From the NCBI RefSeq assembly GCF_022397955.1, contig NZ_JAKEUQ010000003.1, positions 64,499-128,498 of the forward strand: a DNA stretch of 64,000 nt, read 5' to 3'. The notes under the pieces are model-generated. The model was not told the origin of the DNA. It saw only the letters and a list, made by a program, of their open reading frames with translations, and made no database searches. The DNA is from Vibrio sp. Isolate32. GTDB taxonomy: Bacteria > Pseudomonadota > Gammaproteobacteria > Enterobacterales > Vibrionaceae. Shown here piece by piece: positions 53,877-64,000 of the stretch; the first letter of the stretch is position 1; every line of letters begins with the position of its first letter. Both the position numbers and the translations under genes were made by a program.

Positions 53877-54746
53877 TTAAATTCCTAGTACAGAAGTAAA
53901 ATACCAACCCATGATGTCGTTGCCCCACATCAAGCTTACCCAACCCGCAATCGCAAGGTAGGGGCCAAACGGAAAGGCTTTGTCTATGCCTTGTTGTTTT
54001 AAGCGAAGTTGAATCAAACCAAACACAAGCCCAACAAGCGAAGATAAAAGGATGATCATCGGTAGGTGCTGCCAACCAAGCCATGCCCCAAGAGCAGCCA
54101 ACAACTTGAAGTCACCGTACCCCATGCCTTCTTTGCCTGTTAGCAGTTTGAACAGCCAATAAACAGACCATAAAGCTAGGTAGCCTGCCATAGCGCCAAC
54201 CACTGAGTCTTGAAGTGATACAGGGCTGACATTAAACAGAGCTAAAGCGACACCAGACCAAACCAAAGGCAAGGTAATTTGATCCGGCAGTAACATAGTA
54301 TCGAGATCGATGAAAGTCGCAGTAATTAACGCAAAGGTGAAAAATATCAGTGCAATAGCGTAAAAGCTGAAACCAAAGTGACTCGCGACAACTGTACACA
54401 GTATTGCGGTCAGCAGTTCAACCAGAGGGTAGCGAATGCTGATCGGGGTGGCACAACTGTGACACTTGCCCTTCAAGAATAACCAGCTTAATACTGGGAT
54501 ATTGTCGATAATTCTTAATTGAGTGTTGCATTTCGGGCAGGTAGAGCGAGGAATGTTGAGATTAAACTTTCCCTCTGGTGCCGGAATTTTATATTGAGAG
54601 AAATACTCCGAGCACTCTTGTTGCCACTCACGCTCCATCATAATCGGTAAACGATGTATGACGACGTTGAGGAAGCTGCCGATAAGGAGGCTAAAAATGA
54701 AAGCTAATACGGGGAATAGCCAAGGGTAGTAGTGAAATACTTCCAT
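53877..54746 (-). CDS. pilD: Type IV prepilin peptidase/N-methyltransferase PilD
   Basis: PilD cleaves the leader of type IV pilins and type II secretion pseudopilins and methylates the new N-terminus. The cytoplasmic zinc cysteines are C70, C73, C95 and C98. The catalytic aspartates are D147 in FIDLD and D212 in GYGDFKL. About seven membrane helices are visible. ATG 54746 follows AAAGGA at five bases, so it is preferred to the GTG at 54761. Length 289 aa. Confidence 0.96.
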   Translation of the reverse strand: MEVFHYYPWLFPVLAFIFSLLIGSFLNVVIHRLPIMMEREWQQECSEYFSQYKIPAPEGKFNLNIPRSTCPKCNTQLRIIDNIPVLSWLFLKGKCHSCATPISIRYPLVELLTAILCTVVASHFGFSFYAIALIFFTFALITATFIDLDTMLLPDQITLPLVWSGVALALFNVSPVSLQDSVVGAMAGYLALWSVYWLFKLLTGKEGMGYGDFKLLAALGAWLGWQHLPMIILLSSLVGLVFGLIQLRLKQQGIDKAFPFGPYLAIAGWVSLMWGNDIMGWYFTSVLGI

Positions 54747-54811
54747 AGTGTCCTTTACCACTTAATCAAGGTGAGCAGAGATTGCTGCTCATGGGTGTTT
54801 AGTCGCTTTAA

Positions 54812-56041
54812 CTATCCTAACACACTCATAAGATTAAAGATCGGTAAGTACATCGCAACTACAAGCCCGCCAACAACCGTCCCCAAAAATACGATGATCA
54901 ATGGTTCTAAAATTTTCCCTAAATTGTCGACGGTGTTGTCTACTTCAAACTCGTAAATGGAAGCGACTTTGTTGAGCATATCATCAAGGTTGCCCGACTC
55001 TTCACCAATCATCACCATCTGCAACACCATTTCAGGGAAGGCATTGGTATTGCGCATCGCGATATACATCGGCATGCCTGCTGCAGTTTCACGGTGAACC
55101 TCAATGATTGCTGATTCATAATGCAGGTTGCCTGAGGTTTTGGCTGTAGTTTTTAGGCTCATTAAAATAGGAATACCGGAACTAAAGCTTGTTGATAAGG
55201 TTCGGCTGAATTTGGCTATTGAGGCTTTAGCTAATACGCCACCGAGAACAGGGAAACGCAATCCTAGCCGACTGACAGACAGTCTGAACGAGTGGGAGCG
55301 CTGACACAGTTGGTAAATAATCAGAACAAGAAGCCCGATGCCTACAGCCGCATAAAAACTGTAAGCCTGCATCCAATGGGAAAGGTAGAGTACTTGTTGG
55401 GTAAACCAAGGGAGATCGGCACCAAAGCCTGAAAACATCGACTCAAACTCCGGAATGACCATAGTCAGCATTAAATAAGAAACGGTCAGTGCAACGGTGA
55501 CCACCATCGCGGGGTAAATCAGTGCTTTGACGACTTTAGATTTTAATTGCTCACTCTTTTCTCGATATGTCGCTAAGCGTTCAAATACTTGTGCGAGGTT
55601 ACCGGAAAGCTCACCTGTGGCAACCAAATCAGTGTAGAGGTCATCAAAGTGGCGACTTGCGGTTCGCATCGCTTTTGAGATTGGTGTTCCGGCTTCTACA
55701 CCTTTGCAGATGTGCGATAGAATTGATTTCATTTCTGCTTTGCGGTGATTGTCTGAAACCAACTTTATCGCTTGTACGATGGGTACACCTGTGGCGAGCA
55801 TAGTCGCAAGTTGCCGAGTTAAAATTGTGATGTCTTTGGCTTTGACGCGATGTGTTAGACGAGTGACGGCTGAAATACTTTTCTTTTTGATTTTCTTAAT
55901 TTGAATATGTTGTTCTTTGAGCTTTTCTCGCACTTCTAATTCGGTAAGCGCTAAGGTTTGTCCTGACACTTTCTTGCCTGAGCTATTGATGCCTTTCCAG
56001 TGATAGCTTTTTAATTGTGATTGTTTGGACTTGCTACTCAT
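54812..56041 (-). CDS. pilC: Type IV pilus inner-membrane platform protein PilC
   Basis: PilC is the polytopic platform on which the assembly ATPase acts. Two T2SSF domains are visible (about residues 75-198 and 278-400), with membrane helices near 178, 225 and 380. Motifs include [15 protein letters not shown] and [15 protein letters not shown]. Length 409 aa is typical. It begins 15 bases after the pilB stop. Confidence 0.96.
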   Translation of the reverse strand: MSSKSKQSQLKSYHWKGINSSGKKVSGQTLALTELEVREKLKEQHIQIKKIKKKSISAVTRLTHRVKAKDITILTRQLATMLATGVPIVQAIKLVSDNHRKAEMKSILSHICKGVEAGTPISKAMRTASRHFDDLYTDLVATGELSGNLAQVFERLATYREKSEQLKSKVVKALIYPAMVVTVALTVSYLMLTMVIPEFESMFSGFGADLPWFTQQVLYLSHWMQAYSFYAAVGIGLLVLIIYQLCQRSHSFRLSVSRLGLRFPVLGGVLAKASIAKFSRTLSTSFSSGIPILMSLKTTAKTSGNLHYESAIIEVHRETAAGMPMYIAMRNTNAFPEMVLQMVMIGEESGNLDDMLNKVASIYEFEVDNTVDNLGKILEPLIIVFLGTVVGGLVVAMYLPIFNLMSVLG

Positions 56042-56056
56042 TGGTGCTCCATTGGG

Positions 56057-57745
56057 TTATATGTACAGAACACGTTGCAGTTCTTGGTAGCTGGTGGTGC
56101 CTTCAAGCAATTTATCCAGACCGGACTCTTGCAGTGTTCGCATGCCTTCTCGACGCGCAAGGTCTTCAATTGCCAACGCATTGGGTTTATTGATAAGGCT
56201 GCTTTTGAGTTTGTCGGTAAAAGGCATCACTTCATAGATACCGACTCGACCTGAATAGCCTTGATTACACTCATTACACCCTTGAGGGTTGGGTTTATAG
56301 ATGCTTTGGCTGTTAGGGATAGAGTGACGCAGAAAGATGTCCGGAGAGTCGTCATTTTCTTTGCAATGGCTGCATAACCGTCTTGCCAGTCGCTGAGCGA
56401 TAATTAAGCTTAACGAGGACGCTAAGTTAAATGGTTCAATACCCATGTGGGCGAGCCGAGTGACGGTTTCCGCTGCAGAGTTAGTATGAAGAGTCGAAAG
56501 CACCAAGTGACCCGTTTGCGATGCTTTGATAGCGATCTCTGCAGTTTCTAAATCTCGGATCTCACCGACCATCACCACATCTGGATCTTGTCGCAAAAAC
56601 GAGCGTAGGGCTTCAGCAAACCCGAAGCCGATCTTTGGCATCACTTGCACTTGATTGATACCAGACAGGTTAATCTCTACCGGATCTTCCGCGGTGGAGA
56701 TATTACGTTCTGTGGTGTTCAACACTCGAAGGCCGGTATAAAGCGAGACGGTTTTTCCGCTGCCAGTAGGGCCTGTCATTAAGATCATTCCTTGCGGGCG
56801 TTTTAGTGCATTGAGATACAGTGTTTTTTGATCGTCGCTGTAACCGAGCTTATCGATATCGAGGTTGGCTGCGCTGCTATCGAGTAGCCTCAGTACAATT
56901 TTCTCGCCCCACAAGGTAGGCAATGTTGAGACGCGCATATCAATCGCAAGCTCATCATTCAGGCGCAACTTGATGCGTCCATCTTGAGGTAAACGACGCT
57001 CGGCAATATCAAGCTTGGCGAGAATTTTTAAACGGGCGGATAAACGACGGCTTAAGTGAGAGGCGGGCTGCTGGATTTCAACCAATATTCCGTCACAACG
57101 TAGGCGCACACGGTAATGCTCTTCGTAAGGTTCAAAATGGATATCGGATGCGCCTTTACGTACCGCATCGACCAGTATCTGATTGATAAATCGGCTAACT
57201 GGAGAGTCGTCTTGACTAAGGTCTTCAATCGACGCGAGCTCGTCATCAGATACTTCAACTAGGTTAGCTAGTTCATCTTGGGTGATCTCTTTGCGCTTGG
57301 AGTCTTGTCCGGAAATAGAACGACCATACAGTTTGCGTATCGCGCCTTCTAATTCAGAGTAATTGGCGACTGCCAGTTCTATCTGAAGCCCGGTTGCAAA
57401 ACGAAAATCATCTTCCGCTTGTAAGTCGGTCGGGTCGGCTGAAGCAAGTGTGAGCGTCGAGTTAGAGACTGAAATCGGGATAGCTCGATATTTAGTGATC
57501 AGTTCACGTAGCCCTAGTTGGTCACACAAAGCTTCATAATCTGTGTTGTTAAGTTGTACTAAGGGTAAGCCGAAGATGGTTTGTATATTGTTTGCTAAGG
57601 AGTCGCTCGTGAAGAGATCAAGAACGAGTAAAGCTTCAGGTGTTGAAATACCTGAAGCTTGTACATGTTCCGCCACGGCTTGTTCTTGAGTCAGGCTAAG
57701 TAAGTCAGCCTGACGGAGAACTGTAGGGAGGTTGGTTAGCCTCAA
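56057..57745 (-). CDS. pilB: Type IV pilus assembly ATPase PilB
   Basis: PilB hydrolyses ATP to extend the pilus. Walker A GPTGSGKT is at residues 325-332 and Walker B VMVGEIRD at 391-398. Zinc-binding cysteines are C458, C461, C490 and C493. The N-terminal MshEN/T2SSE_N domain covers about 1-140. Start TTG at 57745 lies one base after the pilA stop; no ATG fits near the expected N-terminus, so expression is probably coupled to pilA. Length 562 aa. Confidence 0.95.
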   Translation of the reverse strand: MRLTNLPTVLRQADLLSLTQEQAVAEHVQASGISTPEALLVLDLFTSDSLANNIQTIFGLPLVQLNNTDYEALCDQLGLRELITKYRAIPISVSNSTLTLASADPTDLQAEDDFRFATGLQIELAVANYSELEGAIRKLYGRSISGQDSKRKEITQDELANLVEVSDDELASIEDLSQDDSPVSRFINQILVDAVRKGASDIHFEPYEEHYRVRLRCDGILVEIQQPASHLSRRLSARLKILAKLDIAERRLPQDGRIKLRLNDELAIDMRVSTLPTLWGEKIVLRLLDSSAANLDIDKLGYSDDQKTLYLNALKRPQGMILMTGPTGSGKTVSLYTGLRVLNTTERNISTAEDPVEINLSGINQVQVMPKIGFGFAEALRSFLRQDPDVVMVGEIRDLETAEIAIKASQTGHLVLSTLHTNSAAETVTRLAHMGIEPFNLASSLSLIIAQRLARRLCSHCKENDDSPDIFLRHSIPNSQSIYKPNPQGCNECNQGYSGRVGIYEVMPFTDKLKSSLINKPNALAIEDLARREGMRTLQESGLDKLLEGTTSYQELQRVLYI

Positions 57746-57746
57746 A

Positions 57747-58157
57747 TTAGTTACAACCTTCTATTGAAGGAATCGCGCTTGAGGCTGATAGTGAGCATGA
57801 CCAACCAGTATCTGCGTTTCTTGTCATTGTCATGCTGTCACCATCAAGGCTACCGTCCACAAATGAAAATGAAATAGTCGTTCCTGAGGCTGAGATTGTC
57901 CCTAACGTGTTTGATCCTGCTGAAACACCTAATGCACTTACACCACCACTAATACTGCCTTCTTCTTGAATTAATAATTCAGCAGGTGTAATTAGCGCTT
58001 TTAATGTTGCTAACGCAGAGGATGCTTGGCTTTTCGCTACATAGTTTTTATATGCAGGCACAGCTATAGCTGATAAAGCACCAATAATCGCCACTACAAT
58101 CATCAATTCAATCAGCGTAAAACCTTTCTGATTTGTTCTTTTGTTCTTGTTATTCAT
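57747..58157 (-). CDS. pilA: Type IV major pilin PilA
   Basis: The pilus subunit used for chitin colonisation, biofilms and DNA uptake in vibrios. A positively charged leader ends in the prepilin cleavage site [22 protein letters not shown], with the conserved glutamate at +5. The C-terminal disulfide loop is closed by two cysteines (GWSCS..IEGC). Start ATG 58157 (136 aa) is chosen; ATG 58166 adds three residues. The globular part is Ser/Gly/Thr-rich and has no close family match that I recognise, as expected for a fast-evolving pilin. Confidence 0.93.
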   Translation of the reverse strand: MNNKNKRTNQKGFTLIELMIVVAIIGALSAIAVPAYKNYVAKSQASSALATLKALITPAELLIQEEGSISGGVSALGVSAGSNTLGTISASGTTISFSFVDGSLDGDSMTMTRNADTGWSCSLSASSAIPSIEGCN

Positions 58158-58349
58158 TCTTTTCATTCCATTCTTTAGTTTGTTTCAGTGCAAGCACAAG
58201 ATGGTAGAGAGAATAGAAGTCGAGATGGGGAAGTGGAATGGTGTTCAGGTGCGGTCGCGAGTGGTTTTGAATTTATTGAATAGCTGTTGCATATAGCACG
58301 CAAATTTATGCGATCAACTTAAATAACGGTTTGAAATACTGATAATTAA

Positions 58350-58384
58350 GGCAATAAAAAGGCACTGTCATTAACAGTGCCTTT
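58350..58384 (-). terminator. Terminator of nadC (minus strand)
   Basis: AAAGGCACTGT and ACAGTGCCTTT pair; on the minus strand the stem is followed by TTATTGCC. It insulates nadC from pilA, which is transcribed in the same direction. Confidence 0.8.
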
Positions 58385-58410
58385 AGGGAAACTATTTACT
58401 ATTCAGTAAA

Positions 58411-59394
<984 letters not shown>

Positions 59395-59436
59395 TCACAA
59401 TCTACTGTGCTAGCAAAAAAAGAAAGCGAGACCAAG

Positions 59437-59985
59437 ATGACGATCTGCTCCAAAGGATGGTACGAAAACGCTCGGCATGTTCCTTCCCCGTATTTTGATG
59501 CTCGGCCGAGTGTCGATGATATCTCTCTGCTGGTGGTCCACAATATAAGCCTGCCACCGGGGCAATTTGGTGGGCCTTATATCGAGCAGTTTTTCACGGG
59601 CAAGCTCGATCCAGCGGAACACGCGTTTTTCAAAGTGATTCATCAAATGGGGGTATCTGCTCACTGCTTGATTCGCCGTGATGGTGAAGTGGTGCAGTTC
59701 GTTTCTTTCCTAGACAGGGCTTGGCATGCTGGCCAATCGAGCTTTGCCGGTCGTGAAAGGTGTAATGATTATTCTATTGGTATCGAATTAGAGGGCAGCG
59801 ATTTTGTTGCCTATACAGAGCAGCAGTATCAAGCCTTGACTGAGCTAACGGAAACACTGGTCTCAAGTTTTCCTCAGATCACTAATGAACGTATCACTGG
59901 CCATCAATACATAGCACCTTTACGCAAAACAGACCCTGGGTTGGTCTTCGACTGGACAAAATTTAAAGGCAAATTGCGCTTCTAA
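59437..59985 (+). CDS. ampD: 1,6-anhydro-N-acetylmuramyl-L-alanine amidase AmpD
   Basis: AmpD is a cytoplasmic zinc amidase that recycles murein tri-peptides and thereby sets the level of AmpC-inducing muropeptides. Zinc ligands are H35 (LLVVHNIS), H156 (TGHQYIAP) and D166 (KTDPG). ATG 59437 gives 182 aa, matching E. coli (183); the open frame starts 21 codons earlier. ampE, which follows ampD in E. coli, is not present before pdhR. Confidence 0.96.
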   Translation: MTICSKGWYENARHVPSPYFDARPSVDDISLLVVHNISLPPGQFGGPYIEQFFTGKLDPAEHAFFKVIHQMGVSAHCLIRRDGEVVQFVSFLDRAWHAGQSSFAGRERCNDYSIGIELEGSDFVAYTEQQYQALTELTETLVSSFPQITNERITGHQYIAPLRKTDPGLVFDWTKFKGKLRF

Positions 59986-60284
59986 TCCTTAATCTTATTT
60001 ATGGCTCTGCCAATTGCAGAGCCTTGCTTAATCAACGCTTAGCATAACCACTTGTGAATTTTTGTTGTTGCTGTGTAAATAAAGTGGTTAAAGGGAGCGA
60101 ACGAATTAATCGAGAGTGTGACGAGCTTATCAAACGCTCAAATATTAAAACTTATGAACAGTATTTACCTCTTAAATGTGCGCTTGGTTCGATTTTTAAT
60201 CAAGTGACACACATCTTTCTGAAACAATTCATTTTTATCCTGAAACTTTCTAGCACGAAACTTACCCAAAAGTATTAGCTCTGT

Positions 60285-60301
60285 AAATGGTAAGACCAAT
60301 T
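60285..60301. promoter_or_regulatory. Upstream PdhR operator
   Basis: AAATGGTAAGACCAATT matches AATTGGT-N3-ACCAATT at 13 of 14 fixed positions. Confidence 0.6.
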
Positions 60302-60378
60302 TGGTTGCTGTTTTAAATTTCATTTGTTAAATCATGGTTAATTCACTTTTAGTTCTATGATGCAGGTCAATTTTATAC

Positions 60379-60406
60379 TGGACAGTGGCGTTTTAATTAT
60401 GTTAAT
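60379..60406 (+). promoter_or_regulatory. Possible pdhR promoter
   Basis: TGGACA (60379-60384) and GTTAAT (60401-60406) are 16 bp apart; the -10 is poor. The start point would fall just upstream of the perfect PdhR operator. Confidence 0.35.
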
Positions 60407-60421
60407 TTCTGCCCAACTTAA

Positions 60422-60438
60422 AATTGGTATTACCAATT
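60422..60438. promoter_or_regulatory. PdhR operator, perfect palindrome
   Basis: AATTGGTATTACCAATT is an exact AATTGGT-N3-ACCAATT site, 30 bases before the pdhR start codon, for autorepression relieved by pyruvate. Confidence 0.88.
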
Positions 60439-60467
60439 GTCAGCGAAGAAAAGAAGAATAACAAACT

Positions 60468-61229
60468 ATGGCTTATCAAAGGATTCGTCAGCCAAAACTC
60501 TCCGATGTAATCGAACAAGAGTTAGAAAGGTTGATTGTGGAAGGAACACTGGCTCCAGGGCAGCAACTGCCGCCTGAGCGCGAACTGGCGAAACAGTTCG
60601 ATGTGTCTCGTCCTTCAATCCGAGAAGCGATACAACGTTTAGAAGCAAAACGCTTGCTTACTCGCCGTCAAGGTGGAGGTACGTTTGTTAGCGAAAATAT
60701 CTGGAAAAGCTTTTCAGATCCTTTGCTTAATTTGTTGTCATCCCATTCTGAAACCCAACTAGACTTGTTGGAATCGCGTCATGCGATGGAAGGGATTTCG
60801 GCTTACTTCGCGGCATTACGTGGTACTGATGAAGACTTTGCTCGTATTCAAGCTTGCCAAGAAAAAATTCACGGCGCGCAAGATAAGGGTGATATTGAAG
60901 CCGAATCTGCAGCAGTGATGGCTTTTCTTATTGCTTTAACAGAGGCAGCACACAATGTGGTGTTATTGCACATTGTTCGTAGCTTGGCTCCGTTACTCGA
61001 ACAAAACGTCTTGGAAAATTTAAAGCTGTTGCATCGTCGTAAAGACGTTGTGGAGAAAGTGAGTATACATCGAGCTAATATCGTAGATGCGATCGTTTCT
61101 GGCCAGCCTGAGAAGGCGCGTGAAATGTCACACTCTCATTTAGCTTACATCGAAGAAACATTGCTGGATTTGACGAAGGAAGAATCGCGCCGCGAACGTT
61201 CTCTACGTCGAATTCAACAGGGTAAATAG
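60468..61229 (+). CDS. pdhR: Pyruvate dehydrogenase complex repressor PdhR
   Basis: A GntR/FadR-family regulator that represses pdhR-aceEF-lpd when pyruvate is low. The N-terminal winged helix contains [26 protein letters not shown] near residues 34-59 and the wing RRQGGGTFV. The C-terminal FCD ligand domain spans about 95-230. Length 253 aa (254 in E. coli). A short AGCCG/CGGCT hairpin with five T residues overlaps its stop codon. Confidence 0.97.
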   Translation: MAYQRIRQPKLSDVIEQELERLIVEGTLAPGQQLPPERELAKQFDVSRPSIREAIQRLEAKRLLTRRQGGGTFVSENIWKSFSDPLLNLLSSHSETQLDLLESRHAMEGISAYFAALRGTDEDFARIQACQEKIHGAQDKGDIEAESAAVMAFLIALTEAAHNVVLLHIVRSLAPLLEQNVLENLKLLHRRKDVVEKVSIHRANIVDAIVSGQPEKAREMSHSHLAYIEETLLDLTKEESRRERSLRRIQQGK

Positions 61230-61250
61230 CCGTAATACTTCGGCTTTTTA
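61228..61250 (+). terminator. Weak terminator or attenuator between pdhR and aceE
   Basis: AGCCG (61228-61232) pairs with CGGCT (61241-61245), followed by TTTT. The five-pair stem includes part of the pdhR stop codon. Confidence 0.4.
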
Positions 61251-61291
61251 CGTGTTTAGTAGAATCCAACTAACAAAAAGGATAGATCGCC

Positions 61292-63955
61292 ATGTCTGAC
61301 ATGAAGCATGACGTTGATGCTCTGGAAACTCAAGATTGGTTAGAAGCTCTTGAGTCAGTAGTACGTGAAGAAGGTGTAGAACGTGCACAGTTTTTACTAG
61401 AACAAGTTCTAGACAAAGCGCGTTTAGATGGCGTTGATATGGCTACAGGTATCAACACAAACTACATCAACACAATTCCAGCAGCGCAAGAGCCAGCTTA
61501 CCCTGGTGACGTAACTCTTGAGCGTCGTATTCGTTCGATTATTCGCTGGAACGCGATCATGATCGTATTGCGTGCTTCTAAGAAAGACCTAGACCTAGGT
61601 GGTCACATGGCTTCTTACCAGTCAGCAGCAGCGTTCTACGAAGTTTGTTTCAACCACTTCTTCCGTGCTCCAAACGAGACGGACGGTGGCGATCTAGTTT
61701 ACTACCAAGGTCACATCTCTCCTGGTATCTACTCTCGTGCATTCGTTGAAGGTCGTCTAACTGAAGAGCAGCTAGATAACTTCCGTCAAGAAGTGGATGG
61801 TAAAGGTATCCCTTCTTACCCGCACCCGAAACTGATGCCTGAGTTCTGGCAGTTCCCTACAGTATCTATGGGTCTTGGTCCGATCTCTGCGATCTACCAA
61901 GCTCGTTTCCTTAAGTACCTAGAAGGCCGTGGTCTTAAAGATACTTCAGCTCAACGCGTATACGCTTTCCTAGGCGACGGTGAGATGGATGAGCCAGAAT
62001 CACGTGGTGCTATCTCTTTCGCTGCGCGTGAAAAGCTAGATAACCTATGTTTCCTAATCAACTGTAACCTACAGCGTCTAGATGGCCCTGTTATGGGTAA
62101 CGGTAGCATCATCCAAGAACTTGAAGGCCTATTCAAAGGTGCAGGTTGGAACGTTGTTAAAGTTATCTGGGGTAGCAACTGGGATTCTCTATTAGCTAAA
62201 GACACTACTGGTAAGCTTCTTCAACTAATGAACGAAACTATCGATGGTGACTACCAGACATTCAAATCTAAAGATGGCGCATACGTACGTGAGCACTTCT
62301 TTGGTAAGTACCCAGAAACAGCTGCACTAGTTGCAGACATGACTGACGACCAAATCTTCGAACTGAAGCGTGGTGGTCACGATTCTTCTAAACTGTTTGC
62401 TGCATTCAACAATGCAAAAGAGACAGGTGGCAAGCCAACAGTAATCCTAGCTAAGACAGTTAAAGGTTACGGCATGGGTGAAGCAGCAGAAGGTAAGAAC
62501 ATCGCACACGGTGTTAAGAAGATGGACATGACTCACGTACAATACCTACGTGACCGTCTAGGCCTACAAGACATCCTTTCTGATGAGAAAGTGTCTGAGC
62601 TTCCTTACCTGAAACTGGAAGAAGGTTCTGCTGAATACGAATACCTACATGCTCGTCGTAAAGCCCTACAAGGTTACACGCCTGCACGTCTGCCAAAATT
62701 CACTCAAGAATTCAAAGTACCAGAGCTAGAAGAGTTTGCTCCTTTACTAGGTGCACAGAAGCGTGAAATTTCAACGACTATGGCTTACGTACGTACGCTA
62801 AACATCCTACTGAAAGACAAGAACATCGGTAAGAACATCGTTCCTATCATCTGTGATGAAGCGCGTACATTCGGTATGGAAGGTCTATTCCGTCAGGTTG
62901 GTATCTACAACCCACACGGTCAAGAATACACACCTGAAGATAAAGGCATCGTTTCTTACTACAAAGAAGCAACATCTGGTCAAGTTCTTCAAGAAGGTAT
63001 CAACGAGCTAGGTTCTATGGCTTCATGGGTTGCAGCGGCAACTTCATACAGCACGAACGACCTACCAATGATCCCGTTCTACATCTACTACTCTATGTTC
63101 GGTTTCCAACGTATTGGCGACATGGCATGGCTAGCAGGTGACCAACAAGCGCGTGGCTTCCTACTAGGCGCTACAGCTGGTCGTACAACACTGAACGGTG
63201 AAGGTCTACAGCACGAAGATGGTCACTCGCACATCCAAGCGAACACTATCCCGAACTGTATCTCTTACGATCCAACATTTGCTTACGAGCTAGCAGTAAT
63301 CATGCAAGACGGTATCCGTCGCATGTACGGCCCTGAGCAAGAGAACGTTTACTACTACCTAACAGTAATGAACGAGAACTACGCAATGCCAGCAATGCCA
63401 GAAGGCGCTGAAGAGGGCATCCGTAAGGGTATCTACAAGCTTGAGTCTCATGAAGGTGCTAAGGGCAAAGTTCAACTAATGAGCTCTGGTACTATCATGA
63501 ACGAAGCGCGTAAAGCAGCTGAAATTCTAAGCGAAGAGTACGGCGTAGCATCTGACGTATTCTCTGTAACGTCGTTCAACGAGCTAACTCGTGACGGCCA
63601 AGCGGTAGAGCGTGACAACATGCTTCACCCAGAAGCTGAAGAGAAAGTACCGTACATCACAACTGTACTTGGTAAAGAACCTGCAATCGCAGTGACTGAC
63701 TACATGAAGAACTACGCTGAGCAAGTACGTGCTTACATGCCAAGCGAGTCTTACAAAGTACTTGGTACTGATGGTTTCGGCCGCTCTGACAGCCGTGCAA
63801 ACCTACGTCGTCACTTCGAAGTTAACGCTGGCTACATCGTAGTTGCAGCTCTAACTGAACTGGCTAAACGTGGTGATATCGAGAAATCTGTAGTTGTTGA
63901 AGCAATTGCTAAATTCGATATCGACACTGAAAAAACAAACCCACAATACGCTTAA
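61292..63955 (+). CDS. aceE: Pyruvate dehydrogenase E1 component, homodimeric
   Basis: AceE is the thiamine diphosphate enzyme that decarboxylates pyruvate and acetylates the E2 lipoyl group. The ThDP motif runs from GDGEMDEPES to LINCNLQRLDG (about residues 230-265). The conserved DEARTFGMEGLFRQ segment is near 522. Length 887 aa equals E. coli. The ATG follows AAAAGGATAG. Codon use is strongly biased. aceF begins 30 bases after the stop. Confidence 0.98.
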   Translation: MSDMKHDVDALETQDWLEALESVVREEGVERAQFLLEQVLDKARLDGVDMATGINTNYINTIPAAQEPAYPGDVTLERRIRSIIRWNAIMIVLRASKKDLDLGGHMASYQSAAAFYEVCFNHFFRAPNETDGGDLVYYQGHISPGIYSRAFVEGRLTEEQLDNFRQEVDGKGIPSYPHPKLMPEFWQFPTVSMGLGPISAIYQARFLKYLEGRGLKDTSAQRVYAFLGDGEMDEPESRGAISFAAREKLDNLCFLINCNLQRLDGPVMGNGSIIQELEGLFKGAGWNVVKVIWGSNWDSLLAKDTTGKLLQLMNETIDGDYQTFKSKDGAYVREHFFGKYPETAALVADMTDDQIFELKRGGHDSSKLFAAFNNAKETGGKPTVILAKTVKGYGMGEAAEGKNIAHGVKKMDMTHVQYLRDRLGLQDILSDEKVSELPYLKLEEGSAEYEYLHARRKALQGYTPARLPKFTQEFKVPELEEFAPLLGAQKREISTTMAYVRTLNILLKDKNIGKNIVPIICDEARTFGMEGLFRQVGIYNPHGQEYTPEDKGIVSYYKEATSGQVLQEGINELGSMASWVAAATSYSTNDLPMIPFYIYYSMFGFQRIGDMAWLAGDQQARGFLLGATAGRTTLNGEGLQHEDGHSHIQANTIPNCISYDPTFAYELAVIMQDGIRRMYGPEQENVYYYLTVMNENYAMPAMPEGAEEGIRKGIYKLESHEGAKGKVQLMSSGTIMNEARKAAEILSEEYGVASDVFSVTSFNELTRDGQAVERDNMLHPEAEEKVPYITTVLGKEPAIAVTDYMKNYAEQVRAYMPSESYKVLGTDGFGRSDSRANLRRHFEVNAGYIVVAALTELAKRGDIEKSVVVEAIAKFDIDTEKTNPQYA

Positions 63956-63985
63956 TACAGCGCTTAACTAGAAGGTAAATAAGCA

Positions 63986-64000
63986 ATGGCAATCGAAATT
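63986..64000 (+). CDS. aceF: Start of dihydrolipoyl acetyltransferase (E2), truncated by window edge
   Basis: Five codons (MAIEI) after a GAAGG ribosome site are visible. The start matches the usual AceF N-terminus and the position after aceE makes the call likely, but almost none of the gene is inside the window. Confidence 0.75.

Larger units (their letters stand above)
59986..60467 (+). other. 482-bp region ampD-pdhR
   Basis: Contains a weak ampD terminator (GGCTCTGC/GCAGAGCC at 60003-60023, short T-run), AT-rich sequence, and two PdhR operators near the right end. A 74-codon open frame (60054-60278) has no ribosome site and an odd composition, so I do not call it. Confidence 0.6.

Noticed and set aside
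58300..58325. Possible CRP-S/TfoX-type site upstream of pilA (TGCGATCAAC)
   Set aside because: Only one half is present; the opposite half does not match, and the distance to pilA is about 150 bp.
60054..60278. 74-codon open frame before pdhR
   Set aside because: Cysteine run near the start, no ribosome site, starts with a non-standard context and lies in AT-rich promoter DNA; no support as a gene.

Overview
The window is an ordinary core stretch of a gammaproteobacterial chromosome, almost certainly a Vibrio. The evidence is the gene order, the leucine CTA/alanine GCA-type codon use of the highly expressed genes, the varS/barA-relA-csrA-luxS-oadGAB-pilABCD complement, and a tandem tRNA-Arg(ACG) array. 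The Splendidus clade is a reasonable guess from overall feel, but I cannot prove the species from sequence alone. I found no prophage, plasmid, insertion sequence, CRISPR array or defence island.

Layout. (1) 51-6531, plus strand: lepA-lepB-rnc-era-recO-pdxJ-acpS (translation, secretion, RNA processing, repair and cofactor genes). (2) 6656-9469, minus strand: the hybrid kinase BarA/VarS, divergent from rlmD-relA. (3) 13543-17511: mazG, pyrG, eno, with a 127-bp ERIC-like element after relA. (4) 17952-23961: ftsB-ispD-ispF-truD-surE-pcm-nlpD-rpoS, facing convergent mutS. (5) 26735-33016: pncC, recA (clear SOS promoter, no recX behind it), alaS, lysC, csrA. (6) 33492-34841: ten tRNA genes (2 Ser-GCT, 8 Arg-ACG) built by tandem duplication, with a perfect CRP-type palindrome inside the cluster. 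(7) 35217-38430: the Na+-pumping oxaloacetate decarboxylase oadGAB. (8) 38584-45745: a quinone-oxidoreductase-like protein, a YqaA-type membrane protein, a large M16 lipoprotein peptidase, gshA, an SLT-like lipoprotein and luxS. (9) 45855-48047, minus: a CNNM/CorC-family protein and ypjD, divergent from ffh; then rpsP-rimM-trmD-rplS. (10) 52215-58157, minus: type IV pilus genes pilA-pilB-pilC-pilD running into coaE-zapD-yacG. (11) nadC (minus), ampD, then pdhR-aceE and the first codons of aceF at the right edge.

How the genes work together. Several global regulators of growth phase lie close together: RelA (ppGpp), RpoS (general stress sigma), BarA/VarS with CsrA (the two ends of the Csr circuit), LuxS (AI-2) and the LexA-controlled recA. 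Metabolic control is visible as two PdhR operators in front of pdhR-aceEF. Regulatory sites that can be read directly include the LexA box, the PdhR boxes, two CRP-like palindromes (pyrG, tRNA array), strong promoters for recA, the tRNA cluster and oadGAB, and many intrinsic terminators.

The least ordinary material is small and non-coding: the ERIC-like element, a 43-bp dispersed repeat with three copies, an eight-copy heptanucleotide tandem repeat in the 3' untranslated region of yacG, the tRNA array with its 134-bp exact duplication and two acceptor-stem versions, and long leader hairpins before lysC and rpsP. I did not find a convincing undescribed multi-gene system.
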